Counted from the stretch's first letter, positions 1 to 11,973 are shown. The stretch is 64,000 nucleotides of DNA from Flectonema sp. DT1601 (GCA_964019425.1 OZ025841.1:558001-622000), one strand, 5' to 3'. Notes: generated from the sequence alone by a model not told the origin. A program made the numbers and translations.

Positions 1-59
1 ACACTTTGCTTCCACCTTGTCCGGTATACTAGCAGGAAACCACGCAATTAAGTAAACAA

Positions 60-102
<43 letters not shown>

Positions 103-228
103 AGTTCTAATCTGAAACACTAAATAAACTTGATATTATGATGAAAAAATAAAACAAAATAAAATAATATAAGATAACATAAAATAAAATAGATGAATTT
201 AATAACTCAGTAAACACAGTTGATGATT
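1..228. other. Non-coding left edge, probable 3' UTR of LINE J
   Basis: No gene is visible here. On the minus strand this sequence follows the stop codon of the reading frame at 515-229, so it is probably the 3' UTR of LINE J. A run of about 40 A (plus strand) at roughly 61-100 reads as poly(T) in J's sense, which is not the poly(A) end expected for this group. The true J end may therefore lie at that run or left of the window. The first 60 bases match nothing else in the window. Confidence 0.4.
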
Positions 229-515
229 TCAGGGATTAATTTTGAATAGTATATCTATGTAACTCCGAGTCGGAGGACCTCGCACCTTGTAGTCGAACCA
301 CTTCCGTTCTATCCGCTCATAGTTGGCGTAGTGGATCTTATTGAGCAGATCAGTAAATTGAGTCTTTTCTATACCATTATAGCAGAAAAGCTCAACTGTC
401 CACAGAAAATTGTGTATTTCCTCGATCACCGTGTGATTGTAGGCATTATCGATGGCTTGTAAGACTTCGAGCTTATCTCGAGAAGTGAGTTTCGGAAGGT
501 TAGAGAATTTAACAG
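229..515 (-). CDS. Probable C-terminal 95 residues of the LINE J protein
   Basis: This open frame runs from the C/J junction at 515 to a stop at 229-231. It begins VKFSNLPKL and ends DILFKINP, is rich in charged and aromatic residues, and looks like real protein. If one ambiguous A at 36577 belongs to the 3' end of C, the J frame at 36578 runs straight into this frame (cat cct gtt aaa, H-P-V-K). If the A belongs to J, the frame stops two codons later. I favour the first reading because a terminal A fits most other 3' junctions. The alternative is an unrelated host exon. I recognise no domain. Confidence 0.5.
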
Positions 516-1908
516 TGGAAGGAGTGGTCTAAATGTATGATAAACGATTTCACCTGGAATAAGGTACTTAGGGAGGGAAATCCTGCCTATATCTCATTTC
601 AACTGAAAGCGGTTACAAACACCCTCCCCTCACAAGATAATTTAAAGAGGTGGAACATCACCAATGTGGACCAAAATTGTGTTTTGTGTGGCAAAGTGAA
701 TCCTACCCTCAGGCATGTCTTAACAGGCTGTCCTGTCTCTTTAACACAAGGGAGGTTCACGTGGCGTCACGACAGCGTTCTAAAACGCATTGTTATCTTC
801 TTGGAAGAGTTGATAATAAAAGCCAACAAAAGAAAAGAAAACCTCCCGCCTCCCTCTCAAACTTTTTTAAAAACAGGGGAAAATAAACCCCTAGAAAGAA
901 TTTCTAAAGAGACAGGCGAACTTTCACTAGCGAATGATTGGGTCATCCTCGACGATGTCGGTGATAACCGCCTAATTGTTCCTCTTGAAGTGTGCCATGT
1001 CTCGTCCTCTCTAAGACCAGACATTTTTATTTATTCTTTTTTTGCGAAAAGAGCACTGATTCTGGAGCTGACATGTCCAAATGAAGATCGTTTCGAAACC
1101 TCTCATGTCTTAAAGGAAAAGAAATACCTAAAGCTAAGAGACTCGATCATCGCTAATGGCTTCGACTGTAACATTTTTACTATTGAAGTTGGCGTACGAG
1201 GAAACATCTGCATGGACCAGCTGAACATCTGGACACGTCACATCGGTTCACCTTTAGCACCAACAAAAGCTTTATTTTGTGAATGCACCAGAATCGCCAG
1301 ACAGTGCTCATATGTTCTGTTCCAGACGAGGAACCTCCCCACGTGGCATTCAAGACCACTAATGCGCAGCATTAAAGAAGAACCTGCCACTGCAAGTTTT
1401 ATAAAAGATGGTAAAGAAATCTTCCCTGTGGAAGAAGTCAAAATCCACAAAGTAACAAAACTGAAAACGATCGAAAAGCTCACCATTGAAAGATCGTGGC
1501 TTGAGAAATGTTTTATCTGGCAAACTTGTTACGCATCGGCTCTTTCTATTCTACTTATTGCCAATGGTTCTTCCTCCCCGGCCCCTTCTGTTTTGTTAGA
1601 TGAGGATGAGCTCACTGGACTCTCCTTGTCATTCTCTTCTATTTCTTCCATCTCTTTCCAGACTCCCCCACCTGAACTCATGTCAACGGGATCGCAAACA
1701 CTTCCGGCTGATTTCGCTATAGTGATAAGAACTCAATCTGACATGGGTTCTCAAACCCCCTTGTACAAAAAAAAAGAAGGAAAATTAAGGCTGAAACTTT
1801 CCTTGAAATGCCAGATTTTAGAAAACGAATTAGAGCAAATGAAAGAACGAATTTTTTATGTTCTATTTTTATTTTACTTTAATGCGATGTCAGCCTCCCT
1901 CGAGAAAG
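516..1908 (+). CDS. LINE C protein, middle part: CCHC knuckle, REL endonuclease, start of extension
   Basis: This fragment encodes the end of the RT/thumb region (WKEWSKCMINDF), then a CCHC knuckle (CVLCGKVNPTLRHVLTGC) and the restriction-like endonuclease with RPDIF, an acidic residue in LILELT, and EKKY. These residues are known to make up the nicking domain of R2-type LINEs. The frame does not stop after REL. It continues into the family-specific extension until BD interrupts it at codons for SASLEK. The apparent final residues A-E-F-R come from the antisense tail of BD. The remainder of this protein is at 29806-30937. Confidence 0.85.
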
Positions 1909-1910
1909 CT

Positions 1911-2167
1911 GAATTTCGATAAAGTGGGAAGTAACGGACTGGGAGCTTTTGGCTCCTGCCCTATTCCCGATGTAAACTTTCTTTTTATTTTTATTTTTTT
2001 TTTAACAGGCCCAAAGGGCGACAATGGTGGTTGCTGACCAAGGAATAATATTCAAATGAATTTTCGTTTCAAAGAAACGAACAGAATTAAGAGAGAGGCA
2101 GAGGAAAAAAAAAAAAAAAGAAAGAAAAGAAAAGAAAAAAAAAATGAAGAGGAAATAATCAAACATG

Positions 2168-2198
<31 letters not shown>

Positions 2199-2316
2199 AA
2201 TAAAAAACGTTGTATGAAAAAGGAAAAAAAAGAAAAAAAAAAGACCAGAAAAGGAAAGAGAAAATGAAAAGGTATAATATTATTGTGGGGATATGAGGGA
2301 TAGCAGGGAGATGCTC
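1911..2316 (-). promoter_or_regulatory. 3'-terminal structured tail of LINE BD
   Basis: This is the 406-bp tail that ends the LINE RNA, read on the minus strand from GAGCATCTCC to GAAATTC. Three stem-loops stand out in RNA sense: TTCGTTTC-TTT-GAAACGAA, GCCC-TTT-GGGC, and the last one GGAGC-CAAAA-GCTCC, which lies about 30 nt from the end. There is no poly(A). In R2-type LINEs the RT binds the structured 3' UTR to prime reverse transcription. By inference these hairpins serve that role here. The same tail recurs at 24262-24667, 28448-28853, 36174-36576, 44071-44475 and, in part, elsewhere. Confidence 0.75.
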
Positions 2317-5300
2317 TTTTTTTTTTTTTTTTTTTTTTTTTCTTATTTATTATTTAAAAAAAGGAAACAATCAGTTTAGCGTCTCGATCAGGACGGAAAA
2401 TAGAAATTAATCGACATAGTTGATCGATAGAAAAAAAAACAATGATAACATTGTTTATTCATTTTTTTTTTTTTTTTTTTTTTTTAAATCTTTTTAATTA
2501 TTTTAAAGAAAAAACAATCAGTTTAGCGTCTTGACCAGGACGGAAAATAGTAAGTAATCGACATAGTCGATCGATAAAAAAAAACAATGATAACATTGTT
2601 TATTCCTTTTTTTTTTTTTTTATTCTTTTTATTTATTTTTAAAGAAAAAACAATCAGTTTAGCGTCCTGACCAGGACGGAAAATAGAAAGTAATCGACAT
2701 AGTCGATCGATAAAAAAAAACAATGATAACATTGTTTATTCTTTTTTTTTTTTTTTTTTTTAATTCTTTTTATTTATTTTTTAAAAAGAAAAAAAAAATG
2801 GAAAATAGAAATTAGTCAACAAAGTCGAACGATAAAAAAAACACAATGATAACATTGTTTATTCTTTTTTTTTTTATTTTTTTATATTCTTTTTTATTAA
2901 TTTTGAAAAAAAAAACAATCAGTTTAGCGTCTTGACCAGGACGGAAAATAGAAAGTAATCGACATAGTCGATCGATAAAAAAAACAATGATAACATTGTT
3001 TATTCTTTTTTTTTTTTTTTTTTTTAAATTCTTTTTATTAATTTTTTAAAGAAAAAAAACGGAAAATAGAAATTAGTCAACAAAGTCGAACGATAAAAAA
3101 AAACAATGATAACATTGTTTATTCTTTTTTTTTATTTTTTTTTTTTAATATTTTTTTTTTATTTTGAAAAAAAAACAATCAGTTTAGCGTCTTGACCAGG
3201 ACGGAAAATAGAAAGTAATCGACATAGTCGATCGATAAAAAAAACAATGATAACATTGTTTATTCTTTTTTTTTTTTTTTTTTTAAATTCTTTTTATTTA
3301 TTTTTTAAAGAAAAAAAACGGAAAATAGAAATTAGTCAACAAAGTCGAACGATAAAAAAAAACAATGATAACATTGTTTATTCTTTTTTTTATTTTTTTT
3401 TTTTTAATATTTTTTTTATTTTGAAAAAAAAACAATCAGTTTAGCGTCTTGACCAGGACGGAAAATAGAAAGTAATCGACATAGTCGATCGATAAAAAAA
3501 ACAATGATAACATTGTTTATTCTTTTTTTTTTTTTTTTTTTTAAATTCTTTTTATTTATTTTTTAAAGAAAAAAAACGGAAATAGAAATTAGTCAACAAA
3601 GTCGAACGATAAAAAAAAAAACAATGATAACATTGTTTATTCTTTTTTTTTATTTTTTTTTTTTAATATTTTTTTTATTTTGAAAAAAAAAACAATCAGT
3701 TTAGCGTCTTGACCAGGACGGAAAATAAAAAGTAATCGACATAGTCGATCGATAAAAAAAAACAATGATAACATTGTTTATTCTTTTTTTTTATTCTAAA
3801 TTCTTTTTATTTATTTTTTAAAGAAAAAAAACGGAAAATAGAAATTAGTCGACAAAGTCGAACGATAAAAAAAAAAACAATGATAACATTGTTTATTCTT
3901 TTTTTTTTTGTATTTTTTTTAATATTCTTTTTTATTAATTTTGAAAAAAAAAAAAAAACAATCAGTTTAGCGTCTTGACCAGGACGGAAAATAGAAAGTG
4001 ATCGACATAGTCGATCGATAAAAAAACAATGATAACATTGTTTATTCTTTTTTTTTATTTTAGATTCTTTTTATTTATTTTTTAAAGAGAAAAAAAAAAA
4101 CGGAAAATAGAAATTAGTCGACAAAGTCGAACGATAAAAAAAACAATGATAACATTGTTTATTCTTTTTTTTGTATTTTTTTATATTCTTTTTTATTAAT
4201 TTGAAAAAAAAAAAAACAATCAGTTTAGCGTCTTGACCAGGACGGAAAATAGAAAGTGATCGACATAGTCGATCGATAAAAAAAAACAATGATAACATTG
4301 TTTATTCTTTTTTTTTATTTTAAATTCTTTTTATTTATTCTTTAAAGAAAAGAAACGGAAAATAGAAATTAGTCGACAAAGTCGAACGATAAAAAAAAAA
4401 ATGATAACATTGTTTTTCCTTTTTTTTTTTTTTTTTTATATTCTTTTTTATTAATTTTGAAAAAAAAAAAAACAATCAGTTTAGCGTCTTGACCAGGACG
4501 GAAAATAGAAAGTGATCGACATAGTCGATCGATAAAAAAACAATGATAACATTGTTTATTCTTTTTTTTTATTTTAAATTCTTTTTATTTATTCTTTAAA
4601 GAAAAGAAACGGAAAATAGAAATTAGTCGACAAAGTCGAACGATAAAAAAAAACAATGATAACATTGTTTATTCTTTTTTTTTTTTTTTCTTATATTCTT
4701 TTTTATTAATTTTGAAAAAAAAAACAATCAGTTTAGCGTCTTGACCAGGACGGAAAATAGAAAGTGATCGACATAGTCGATCGATAAAAAAACAATGATA
4801 ACATTGTTTATTCTTTTTTTTTATTTAAAATCTTTTTATTTATTTTTTAAAGAAAAAAAACGGAAAATAGAAATTAGTCAACAAAGTCGAACGATAAAAA
4901 AAACAATGATAACATTGTTTATTCTTTTTTTTTTTTTTTTTTTTTTATTAATTTTGAAAAAAAAACAATCAGTTTAGCGTCTTGACCAGGACGGAAAATA
5001 GAAAGTGATCGACATAGTCGATCGATAAAAAAAACAATGATAACATTGTTTATTCTTTTTTTTTATTTTAAATTCTTTTTATTTATTTTTTAAAGAAAAA
5101 AAACGGAAAATAGAAATTAGTCGACAAAGTCGAACGATAAAAAAAACAATGATAACATTGTTTATTCTTTTTTTTGTATTTTTTTATATTCTTTTTTATT
5201 AATTTTGAAAAAAAAAAACAATCAGTTTAGCGTCTTGACCAGGACGGAAAATAGAAAGTGATCGACATAGTCGATCGATAAAAAAAACAATGATAACATT

Positions 5301-6340
5301 GTTTATTCTTTTTTTTTTATTTTAAATTCTTTTTATTTATTCTTTAAAGAAAAGAAACGGAAAATAGAAATTAGTCGACAAAGTCGAACGATAAAAAAAA
5401 AAACAATGATAACATTGTTTATTCTTTTTTTTTTTTTTTTTTTTATATTCTTTTTTATTAATTTTGAAAAAAAAACAATCAGTTTAGCGTCTTGACCAGG
5501 ACGGAAAATAGAAAGTGATCGACATAGTCGATCGATAAAAAAACAATGATAACATTGTTTATTCTTTTTTTTTATTTTAAATTCTTTTTATTTATTTTTT
5601 TTTTAAAGAAAAAAAAACAGAAAATAGAAATTAGTCAACAAAGTCGAACGATAAAAAAAACAATGATAACATTGTTTATTCTTTTTTTTTTTTTTTTTTT
5701 TTTATATTCTTTTTTATTAATTTTGAAAAAAAAACAATCAGTTTAGCGTCTTGACCAGGACGGAAAATAGAAAGTGATCGACATAGTCGATCGATAAAAA
5801 AACAATGATAACATTGTTTATTCTTTTTTTTTATTTTAAATTCTTTTTATTTATTTTTTAAAGAAAAAAAACGGAAAATAGAAATTAGTCAACAAAGTCG
5901 AACAATAAAAAAAAACAATGATAACATTGTTTATTCTTTTTTTTTTTTTTTTTTTTTTTAATATTCTTTTTTATTAATTTTGAAAAAAAAACAATCAGTT
6001 TAGCGTCTTGACCAGGACGGAAAATAGAAAGTAATCGACATAGTCGATCGATAAAAAAACAATGATAACATTGTTTATTCCTTTTTTTTATTTTAAATTC
6101 TTTTTATTTATTATTTAAAGAAAAGAAACGGAAAATAGAAATTAGTCGACAGAGTCGAACGATAAAAAAAAACAATGATAACATTGTTTATTCTTTTTTT
6201 TTTTTTTTTTAATATATTCTTTTTATTAATTTTTTAAAAAAAAAAAAAAAAAAAACAATCAGTTTAGCGTCTTGACCAGGACGGAAAACTGGAAGTAATC
6301 GACATAGTCGATCGATAAAAAAAACAATGATAACATTGTT
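2317..6340 (-). repeat. Hairpin tandem array in the 3' UTR of LINE BD (about 4.0 kb)
   Basis: About 31 copies of the core palindrome AACAATGTTATCATTGTT (7-bp stem, 4-nt loop) are spaced by 110-140 bp. Two unit types alternate. Type A carries ATCGACTATGTCGAT, then TCCTGGTCA(A/G)GACG and GCTAAACTGATTG. Type B carries a shorter TCGACTTTGTCGA hairpin and lacks the TCCTGGTCA and GCTAAACTG parts. An A-B pair makes a higher-order unit of about 250 bp. Near the tail the units are mostly A-A. Long A and T runs separate the hairpins. The short open frames in this stretch (MITLFIL..., MLSLFFF...) are by-products of the repeat. Confidence 0.9.
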
Positions 6341-7599
6341 TCATCTTTTATATTTTTTAATTTTTTTTTATATTTGAAGAAAAGAAAGAAGAAAAAAGAA
6401 AAAAAAAAAAACAAGCGGAATTGATCATAATGGGTGGCAGGGGTTGATATAACTTCATTTGAAAATTCTTCTTTTTTAATTTCTTTTTTTTTGAATTTTT
6501 TTTTTTTTTATTTAACAGGAGTTAAGATCACTTACATGAGTTAACACAACACAGATACGAGAGTAGCAAAATGAGGTAACACTACCAATTCAACAAAAAA
6601 TAATCAGGATCGGACACAAGGAGGAGAGTTCATTCTACCTCTCACTGTCCTTGCTGGTATCTTAAGTGTCTTGGTATCTCTTGTGTGTCGGTATCTCGGA
6701 AGTGCTGGTATCTCGTATGTGCGTTGGTATCTCTTGCGTGTTGGTATCTCTTGCACATAATAAAAAAAAAATTGAGTTAACATGATCAGTTTAATTTATC
6801 ATCAGAGACAGACCGGAACTATTTGAAAATAAAATGTAGATGGGAAACAGTGAAAATTAAAATGAATGATAAAATTAAATGAGATTTATGACATAACAGA
6901 CCAGATAGAGAGTAATAAAGGGAAAAGGAAAACGGAAAGGGTTCATTCACTTAGTTAAAGTTAAGACCGATTAGTCAGTTTAAGGTCTTGACTAGGACCA
7001 ACAAAAAAAAAAAAAAAAAAAAAAAAATATATAAATAAATAAATAAATAACGATCAAGCTGAGCTGATCTTGTTTTTATTAAAATAAGGGGAGCGGGAGG
7101 GATGGAAGGAATAAAGGGAAAAAAAAAGAAAAGGTCGATCAATTGGATCTGGTCGTCGAGAAGAAGAAGACAATTATTTTAAAGGTCGATCGGCATAGCC
7201 GATCGTTGAGAAAAATAACCAGATATAAATACAATCAGTTTAAATAAATAAAAAAAAAAAATAAATAAATAAAAAAAGTTTAACGATCAAGCTGAGCTGA
7301 TCTTGTTTTTATTAAAATAAGGGGAGCGGGAGGGATGGAAGGAATAAAGGAAAAAAAAAGAAAAGGTCGATCAATTGGATCTGATCGTCGAGAAGAAGAA
7401 AACAATTATTTTTAAAAAAAATGATCGGTATAGCCGATCGTTGAGAAAAGAACAGATATAAATACAATCGGTTTTGGTGATCGACGAGTGGAGCGATCAC
7501 TTGACAAGAAGGAAAAAAGAAAGGACCGATTAATTGGGGCTTTGGTTGTATTCCCAAGGCATGATTTTTTTTTTTTTTTTTTTTTATTATTCATTTACA

Positions 7600-7631
<32 letters not shown>

Positions 7632-7965
7632 TAATCACATTTTGTTCAAAAATATTTCATATTAGAGTAAAAGAAAAAGAAAAAAAGAAATAAGAGAAAA
7701 AAAAAAAAACCATTGCTGGCCCCCTCACCACTCATAGAGGATGAGGAGGCCAGTAAGGCGTCACTCAAATCTATGCCAAGCCTTGGGAACTTGGATTGGG
7801 GTTTAGACCATTTATAATTAACAATTAACAATTAACCTGATTAACGTTATGATCTGACGGACATAAACATATCGATAAAATAATACAAACAAAAACGAAC
7901 AATAAATAATAAATAAGCTAAAAAACTAAATAAACAAAGTGATGTGAAAGTAAGGAAAAAGAGAA
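6341..7965 (-). other. 3' UTR proper of LINE BD, with AGATACC minisatellite and paired inverted units
   Basis: This 1,625-base stretch lies between the stop codon and the hairpin array. It matches the UTR of E (15415-17039) in length to the base. In RNA sense it contains two copies of a unit with a strong hairpin CGATCGGC-TAT-GCCGATCG (or a variant), a pyrimidine-rich block and an imperfect inverted repeat around GATCAGCTCAGC. A short minisatellite built on GAGATACCA (about 6640-6765) follows, then unique sequence. Confidence 0.8.
6640..6765 (-). repeat. AGATACC minisatellite in the LINE 3' UTR (BD copy)
   Basis: Six or seven imperfect repeats of roughly 16-19 bp are built on GAGATACCA with a variable spacer (in minus-strand sense). 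The same cluster occurs in E (about 16620-16735), C (about 32385-32490) and F (about 39865-39975), so it belongs to the element and is not a local expansion. Confidence 0.75.
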
Positions 7966-9757
7966 TTACAAGGGGGTGGAGTCACCGTGAACGTCATCAG
8001 CAGAACATCTCCTTCGATTGTAACGATATCTTGATGGAGGGGTTCGTTTTTTCAGAGTTGAACGCTCAGACTTTCTCGGCGGAGTTTCATTTTCCTCATG
8101 TTCTTCTGTGTCTGGCGGACTCAAACCTTCTGCCCATGAAGCTAATTGGAACTTCAGGGCCGCAATTTGAGACCGTGCCAAAGCGAGTTGAGCATTTAAA
8201 TCGCTCGCCAGTCCCGTTAACATCATGGATTGCTCAAGCTGCTCTGCGTGAGTTGTACACCGTTGGTGATTCAGCTCCGAGAGGCGAAGTTGGGCATCCA
8301 GAAGTTGTTCTGAGAGCTCTGCCGCTTTCTCGTTTGTTTCGAGAGAGTCATCTACTGCTCGACAGTAGTTCTCGAGTAAGTCAATCCTACCCTCGGACCA
8401 TTGTCTCGCAATAGGTGTATTCTCTTTAACGGAGATAACGTGACTCTCTTGTCGTAAAATCTTGGTCGGCGTGCGGTCGAGAGCTTCACTCTGCGGCATT
8501 GTCGGAGGAATTGAGGCTAGAGGACAAAGAGGGGTGATATAATTAAGGGTAGGGATAAGGGGTTTAATAAGAGGAGTAAAAAGACTACTCGTAGTTGTAA
8601 AGAGCGAGAGGTAGTTCTTTGCTATCTTCATCATAGCAACAGATTCATACAGAACGGGGGTTCGGGGGGAAACTTGTTGACTAAAGTGGGTCATACGGGG
8701 ACGCGCGGCACGCAAACTCTCGACCTCCTGTTGAGTATAGAAAAGTCTAATTTTACTTTCTCTTTCCTCATTACATTTGGTCTCCAATTCGTTCGACAGA
8801 AGAACAAACCTTTGATGGTAATTAAAGAGCGCCATTTCCGATAGGTCTGCTCTCTGAGTCAGATTTGCGAGCTCACGTTTCCTGTAATCTTCCACTAAGT
8901 CATATTGTCGAACTAGTGCAGAAAGAGAAGTCTTCGATTCATCGCGTTCTGCTGTTAACCGTTGAATTACTCCTTCCAGAAGTTCATATTCTTTTCTATC
9001 TTTTTCAATAATTAAAACAGGGGGTGCAGGAGGAAGTGAGGATGGATCCTGGTTGGTAGCTTTGATCTCAACAGGTAATCCATTTAGTAACTGCTTGTCT
9101 TTCTCGAGGGAGGCTGACATCGCATTAAAGTAAAATAAAAATAGAACATAAAAAATTCGTTCTTTCATTTGCTCTAATTCGTTTTCTAAAATCTGGCATT
9201 TCAAGGAAAGTTTCAGCCTTAATTTTCCTTCTTTTTTTTTGTACAAGGGGGTTTGAGAACCCATGTCAGATTGAGTTCTTATCACTATAGCGAAATCAGC
9301 AGGAAGTGTTTGCGATCCCGTTGACATGAGTTCAGGTGGGGGAGTCTGGAAAGAGATGGAAGAAATAGAAGAGAATGACAAGGAGAGTCCAGTGAGCTCA
9401 TCCTCATCTAACAAAACAGAAGGGGCCGGGGAGGAAGAACCATTGGCAACAAGTAGAATAGAAAGAGCCGATGCGTAACAAGTTTGCCAGATAAAACATT
9501 TCTCAAGCCACGATCTTTCAATGGTGAGCTTTTCGATCGTTTTCAGTTTTGTTACTTTGTGGATTTTGACTTCTTCCACAGGGAAGATTTCTTTACCATC
9601 TTTTATAAAACTTGCAGTGGCAGGTTCTTCTTTAATGCTGCGCATTAGTGGTCTTGAATGCCACGTGGGGAGGTTCCTCGTCTGGAACAGAACATATGAG
9701 CACTGTCTGGCGATTCTGGTGCATTCACAAAATAAAGCTTTTGTTGGTGCTAAAGGT
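7966..9757 (-). CDS. LINE BD protein, C-terminal part: 600-residue extension after REL
   Basis: This is the 3' half of the BD open reading frame. It picks up at SPLAPTKAL one base after the E insertion and runs without a stop to HGDSTPL. It follows the REL domain directly, although REL normally sits close to the C-terminus in R2-like proteins. Visible parts in order are a Ser/Pro-rich acidic stretch (PSVLLDEDELTG), a short hydrophobic patch (ERIFYVLFLFYF), long heptad-like helical segments (for example ELLEGVIQRLTAERDES and AAELSEQLLDAQLRLSEL), a Pro-rich linker, and a basic tail (KSERSTLKKRTPPSRYRYNRRR). I recognise no catalytic motif. RNA binding or multimerisation is an inference. Confidence 0.8.
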
Positions 9758-10826
9758 AGTTCATCAACAGGAAGCCTACGAGTTTAACAATAAATCCCTC
9801 CAACTATTAGTTGCAGCTTTTGCTGATGATTTACAACTTACCACGTCATCAAAGGCGGGGGCAAAATTGCTAATCAAGTCGCTCGAACAGTTTCTTTCCT
9901 GGTCTCGTGGTATGAAAGCGAAACCCCAGAAATGCATTGCCCACAGCTTTGTACAAGGGAAACCAGCTAACCCGGACCTGAAGATTAACAATGTTCCGAT
10001 TACGAATCTCCAGGAAGCTGGAGAGTTCAAATACCTCGGGCGTTGGTTTGAGCCGAACGCCAAAGAACAGAAATTGCGAGAGCGCCTGACCACTTTTACC
10101 AGGAATTTTTTAAAAAAAGTCGACGCCATGCCACTATATGGGTCTCAGAAGGCTTGGTCTGTCCAACACTTGTTATTGTCAAGGTTAACATGGAGTTTAA
10201 TGATCCATGACTTATCTCTCCCTTTTGCCAAAAAAATGGACAAAATTATTAAACCTTTTTTGAAGAAATGGTGGGGATTTGTCCGCTCTGCGAACACAGT
10301 CATCCTTTTTACCGGTTCAAAGAATACTGTTGGTCTCAGACACAAAAGAGTTGAGACGCTATATAAACAAGCGCAATCAATTAAACTAGACATCCTCAGA
10401 TCCTCACAGGACTCTGACATGCACGGTGTCTACAATGTTATTATGGAGAAATCGTCCAACTGGTCGAAAAAGTTTTCAGCTTCTGCTGAGTGGGAGCGCC
10501 TTATTAAGTTTTTTTCTTACCGTTCTCTTGCGAAGCAATCAGCTGGTCTTGGTCACCGATTGCGCGATCTACGTACTACTCGCCCCGATCTCCTTAAGCG
10601 TTTTGAAGTGGAAGCCACAGATGAACTACTGAACTCTTTGAATAAATTACAAGTCCAAGGTCAATGGAAGGAGTGGTCTAAATGTATGATAAACGACTTC
10701 ACCTGGAATAAGGTACTTAGGGAGGGAAATCCTGCCTATATCTCATTTCAACTGAAAGCGGTTACAAACACCCTCCCCTCACAAGATAATTTAAAGAGGT
10801 GGAACATCACCAATGTGGACCAAAAT
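9758..10826 (+). CDS. LINE E protein fragment: RT motif C to thumb
   Basis: The frame opens within the RT at AVHQQ and contains the catalytic FADD box (AAFADDLQLTTSS). It then runs through the thumb and linker to NVDQN, immediately before the CCHC knuckle, where copy Y interrupts it. The plus-strand frame that seems to start earlier (9648) joins antisense BD sequence to E by chance. Residues E-F-R at its end come from the antisense tail of Y. Confidence 0.8.
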
Positions 10827-11221
10827 GAATTTCGATAAGTGGGAAGTAACGGACTGGGAGCTTTTGGCTCCTGCCCTATTCCCGACGTAAACTTTCTTTT
10901 TATTTTTTTTTTTTTTTTAACAGGCCCAAAGGGCGACAATGATGGTTGCTGACCAAGGAATAATATTCAAATGAATTTTCGTTTCAAAGAAACGAACAGA
11001 ATTAAGAGAGAGGTAGAGAAAAAAAAAAAAAAAAAAAAAAGAAAGAATAGAAAAAAAATATGAAGAGGAAATAATCAAACATGAAAAAAAAAAAAAAAAA
11101 TAAAATATAAATAAAAAACGTTGTATGAAAAAGGAAAAAAAGAAAAAAAAAAGACCAGAAAAGGAAAGAGAAAATGAAAAGGTATAATATTATTGTGGGG
11201 ATATGAGGATAGCAGGGAGAT

Positions 11222-11259
<38 letters not shown>

Positions 11260-11512
11260 TTATTATTTAAAAAAAGGAAACAATCAGTTTAGCGTCTCGA
11301 TCAGGACGGAAAATAGAAATTAATCGACATAGTCGATCGATAGAAAAAAAACAATGATAACATTGTTTATTCCTTTTTTTTTTTTTTTTTTTTATTCTTT
11401 TTATTTATTTTTAAAGAAAAAACAATCAGTTTAGCGTCCTGACCAGGACGGAAAATTGAAAGTGATCCACATAGTCGATCGATAGAAAAAAGACAATGAT
11501 AACATTGTTTAT

Positions 11513-11545
<33 letters not shown>

Positions 11546-11937
11546 CTTTTAATTATTTTAAAGAAAAAACAATCAGTTTAGCGTCTTGACCAGGACGGAA
11601 AATAGAAAGTGATCGACATAGTCGATCGATAAAAAACAATGATAACATTGTTTATTCCTTTTTTTTTTCTTTTTTTTTTATTCTTTTTATTTATTTTTAA
11701 AGAAAAAACAATCAGTTTAGCGTCCTGACCAGGACGGAAAATAGAAAGTAATCGACATAGTCGATCGATAAAAAAAAAACAATGATAACATTGTTTATTC
11801 CTTTTTTTTTTCTTTTTTTTTATTCTTTTTATTTATTTTTAAAGAAAAAACAATCAGTTTAGCGTCCTGACCAGGACGGAAAATTGAAAGTGATCGACAT
11901 AGTCGATCGATAAAAAAACAATGATAACATTGTTTAT

Positions 11938-11968
<31 letters not shown>

Positions 11969-11973
11969 CCTTT
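10827..11973 (-). mobile_element. Hairpin-array LINE, short copy Y inside E
   Basis: Y consists only of the 3' tail and about 0.75 kb of array, on the minus strand, 5'-truncated in the array. E reads up to CAAAAT at 10826 and resumes TGTGTTTTG at 11974, so the insertion is clean with no clear loss or duplication (the T-run leaves one or two bases of doubt). The tail carries the small changes of the C subfamily (GAGGTAGAG instead of GAGGCAGAG), so Y came from a C-like source and not from E itself. Confidence 0.85.

Noticed and set aside
1980-2030. TTTTTTTTAACAG before GCCCAAAGGG, resembling a splice acceptor
   Set aside because: The LINE RNA is read from the other strand, so the signal lies antisense to the element. 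The stem GCCC/GGGC explains the conserved sequence.
1911-2316. The 405-bp tail as an independent short transposon (SINE) inserted in many LINEs
   Set aside because: It is always continuous with the hairpin array, and in C, BD and E with the coding end of the same LINE. The short copies X, Y and Z are 5'-truncated LINE ends.
2317-6340. Many 60-80-residue frames such as MLSLFFFIDRL and MITLFILFF
   Set aside because: They are translations of array hairpins and homopolymers, repeat with the array unit and change with A/T run length. The same applies to the arrays of E, C, F, H and K.
2317-6340. CRISPR-like array of short repeats and spacers
   Set aside because: The spacers are low-complexity A/T runs, unit lengths vary, and the window is eukaryotic.
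7944-8414. 156-residue frame starting MKVRKKRITRG, repeated at 14966-15436 and 30489-30959
   Set aside because: It is exactly antisense to the C-terminal coding region of the LINE and has no features of its own.
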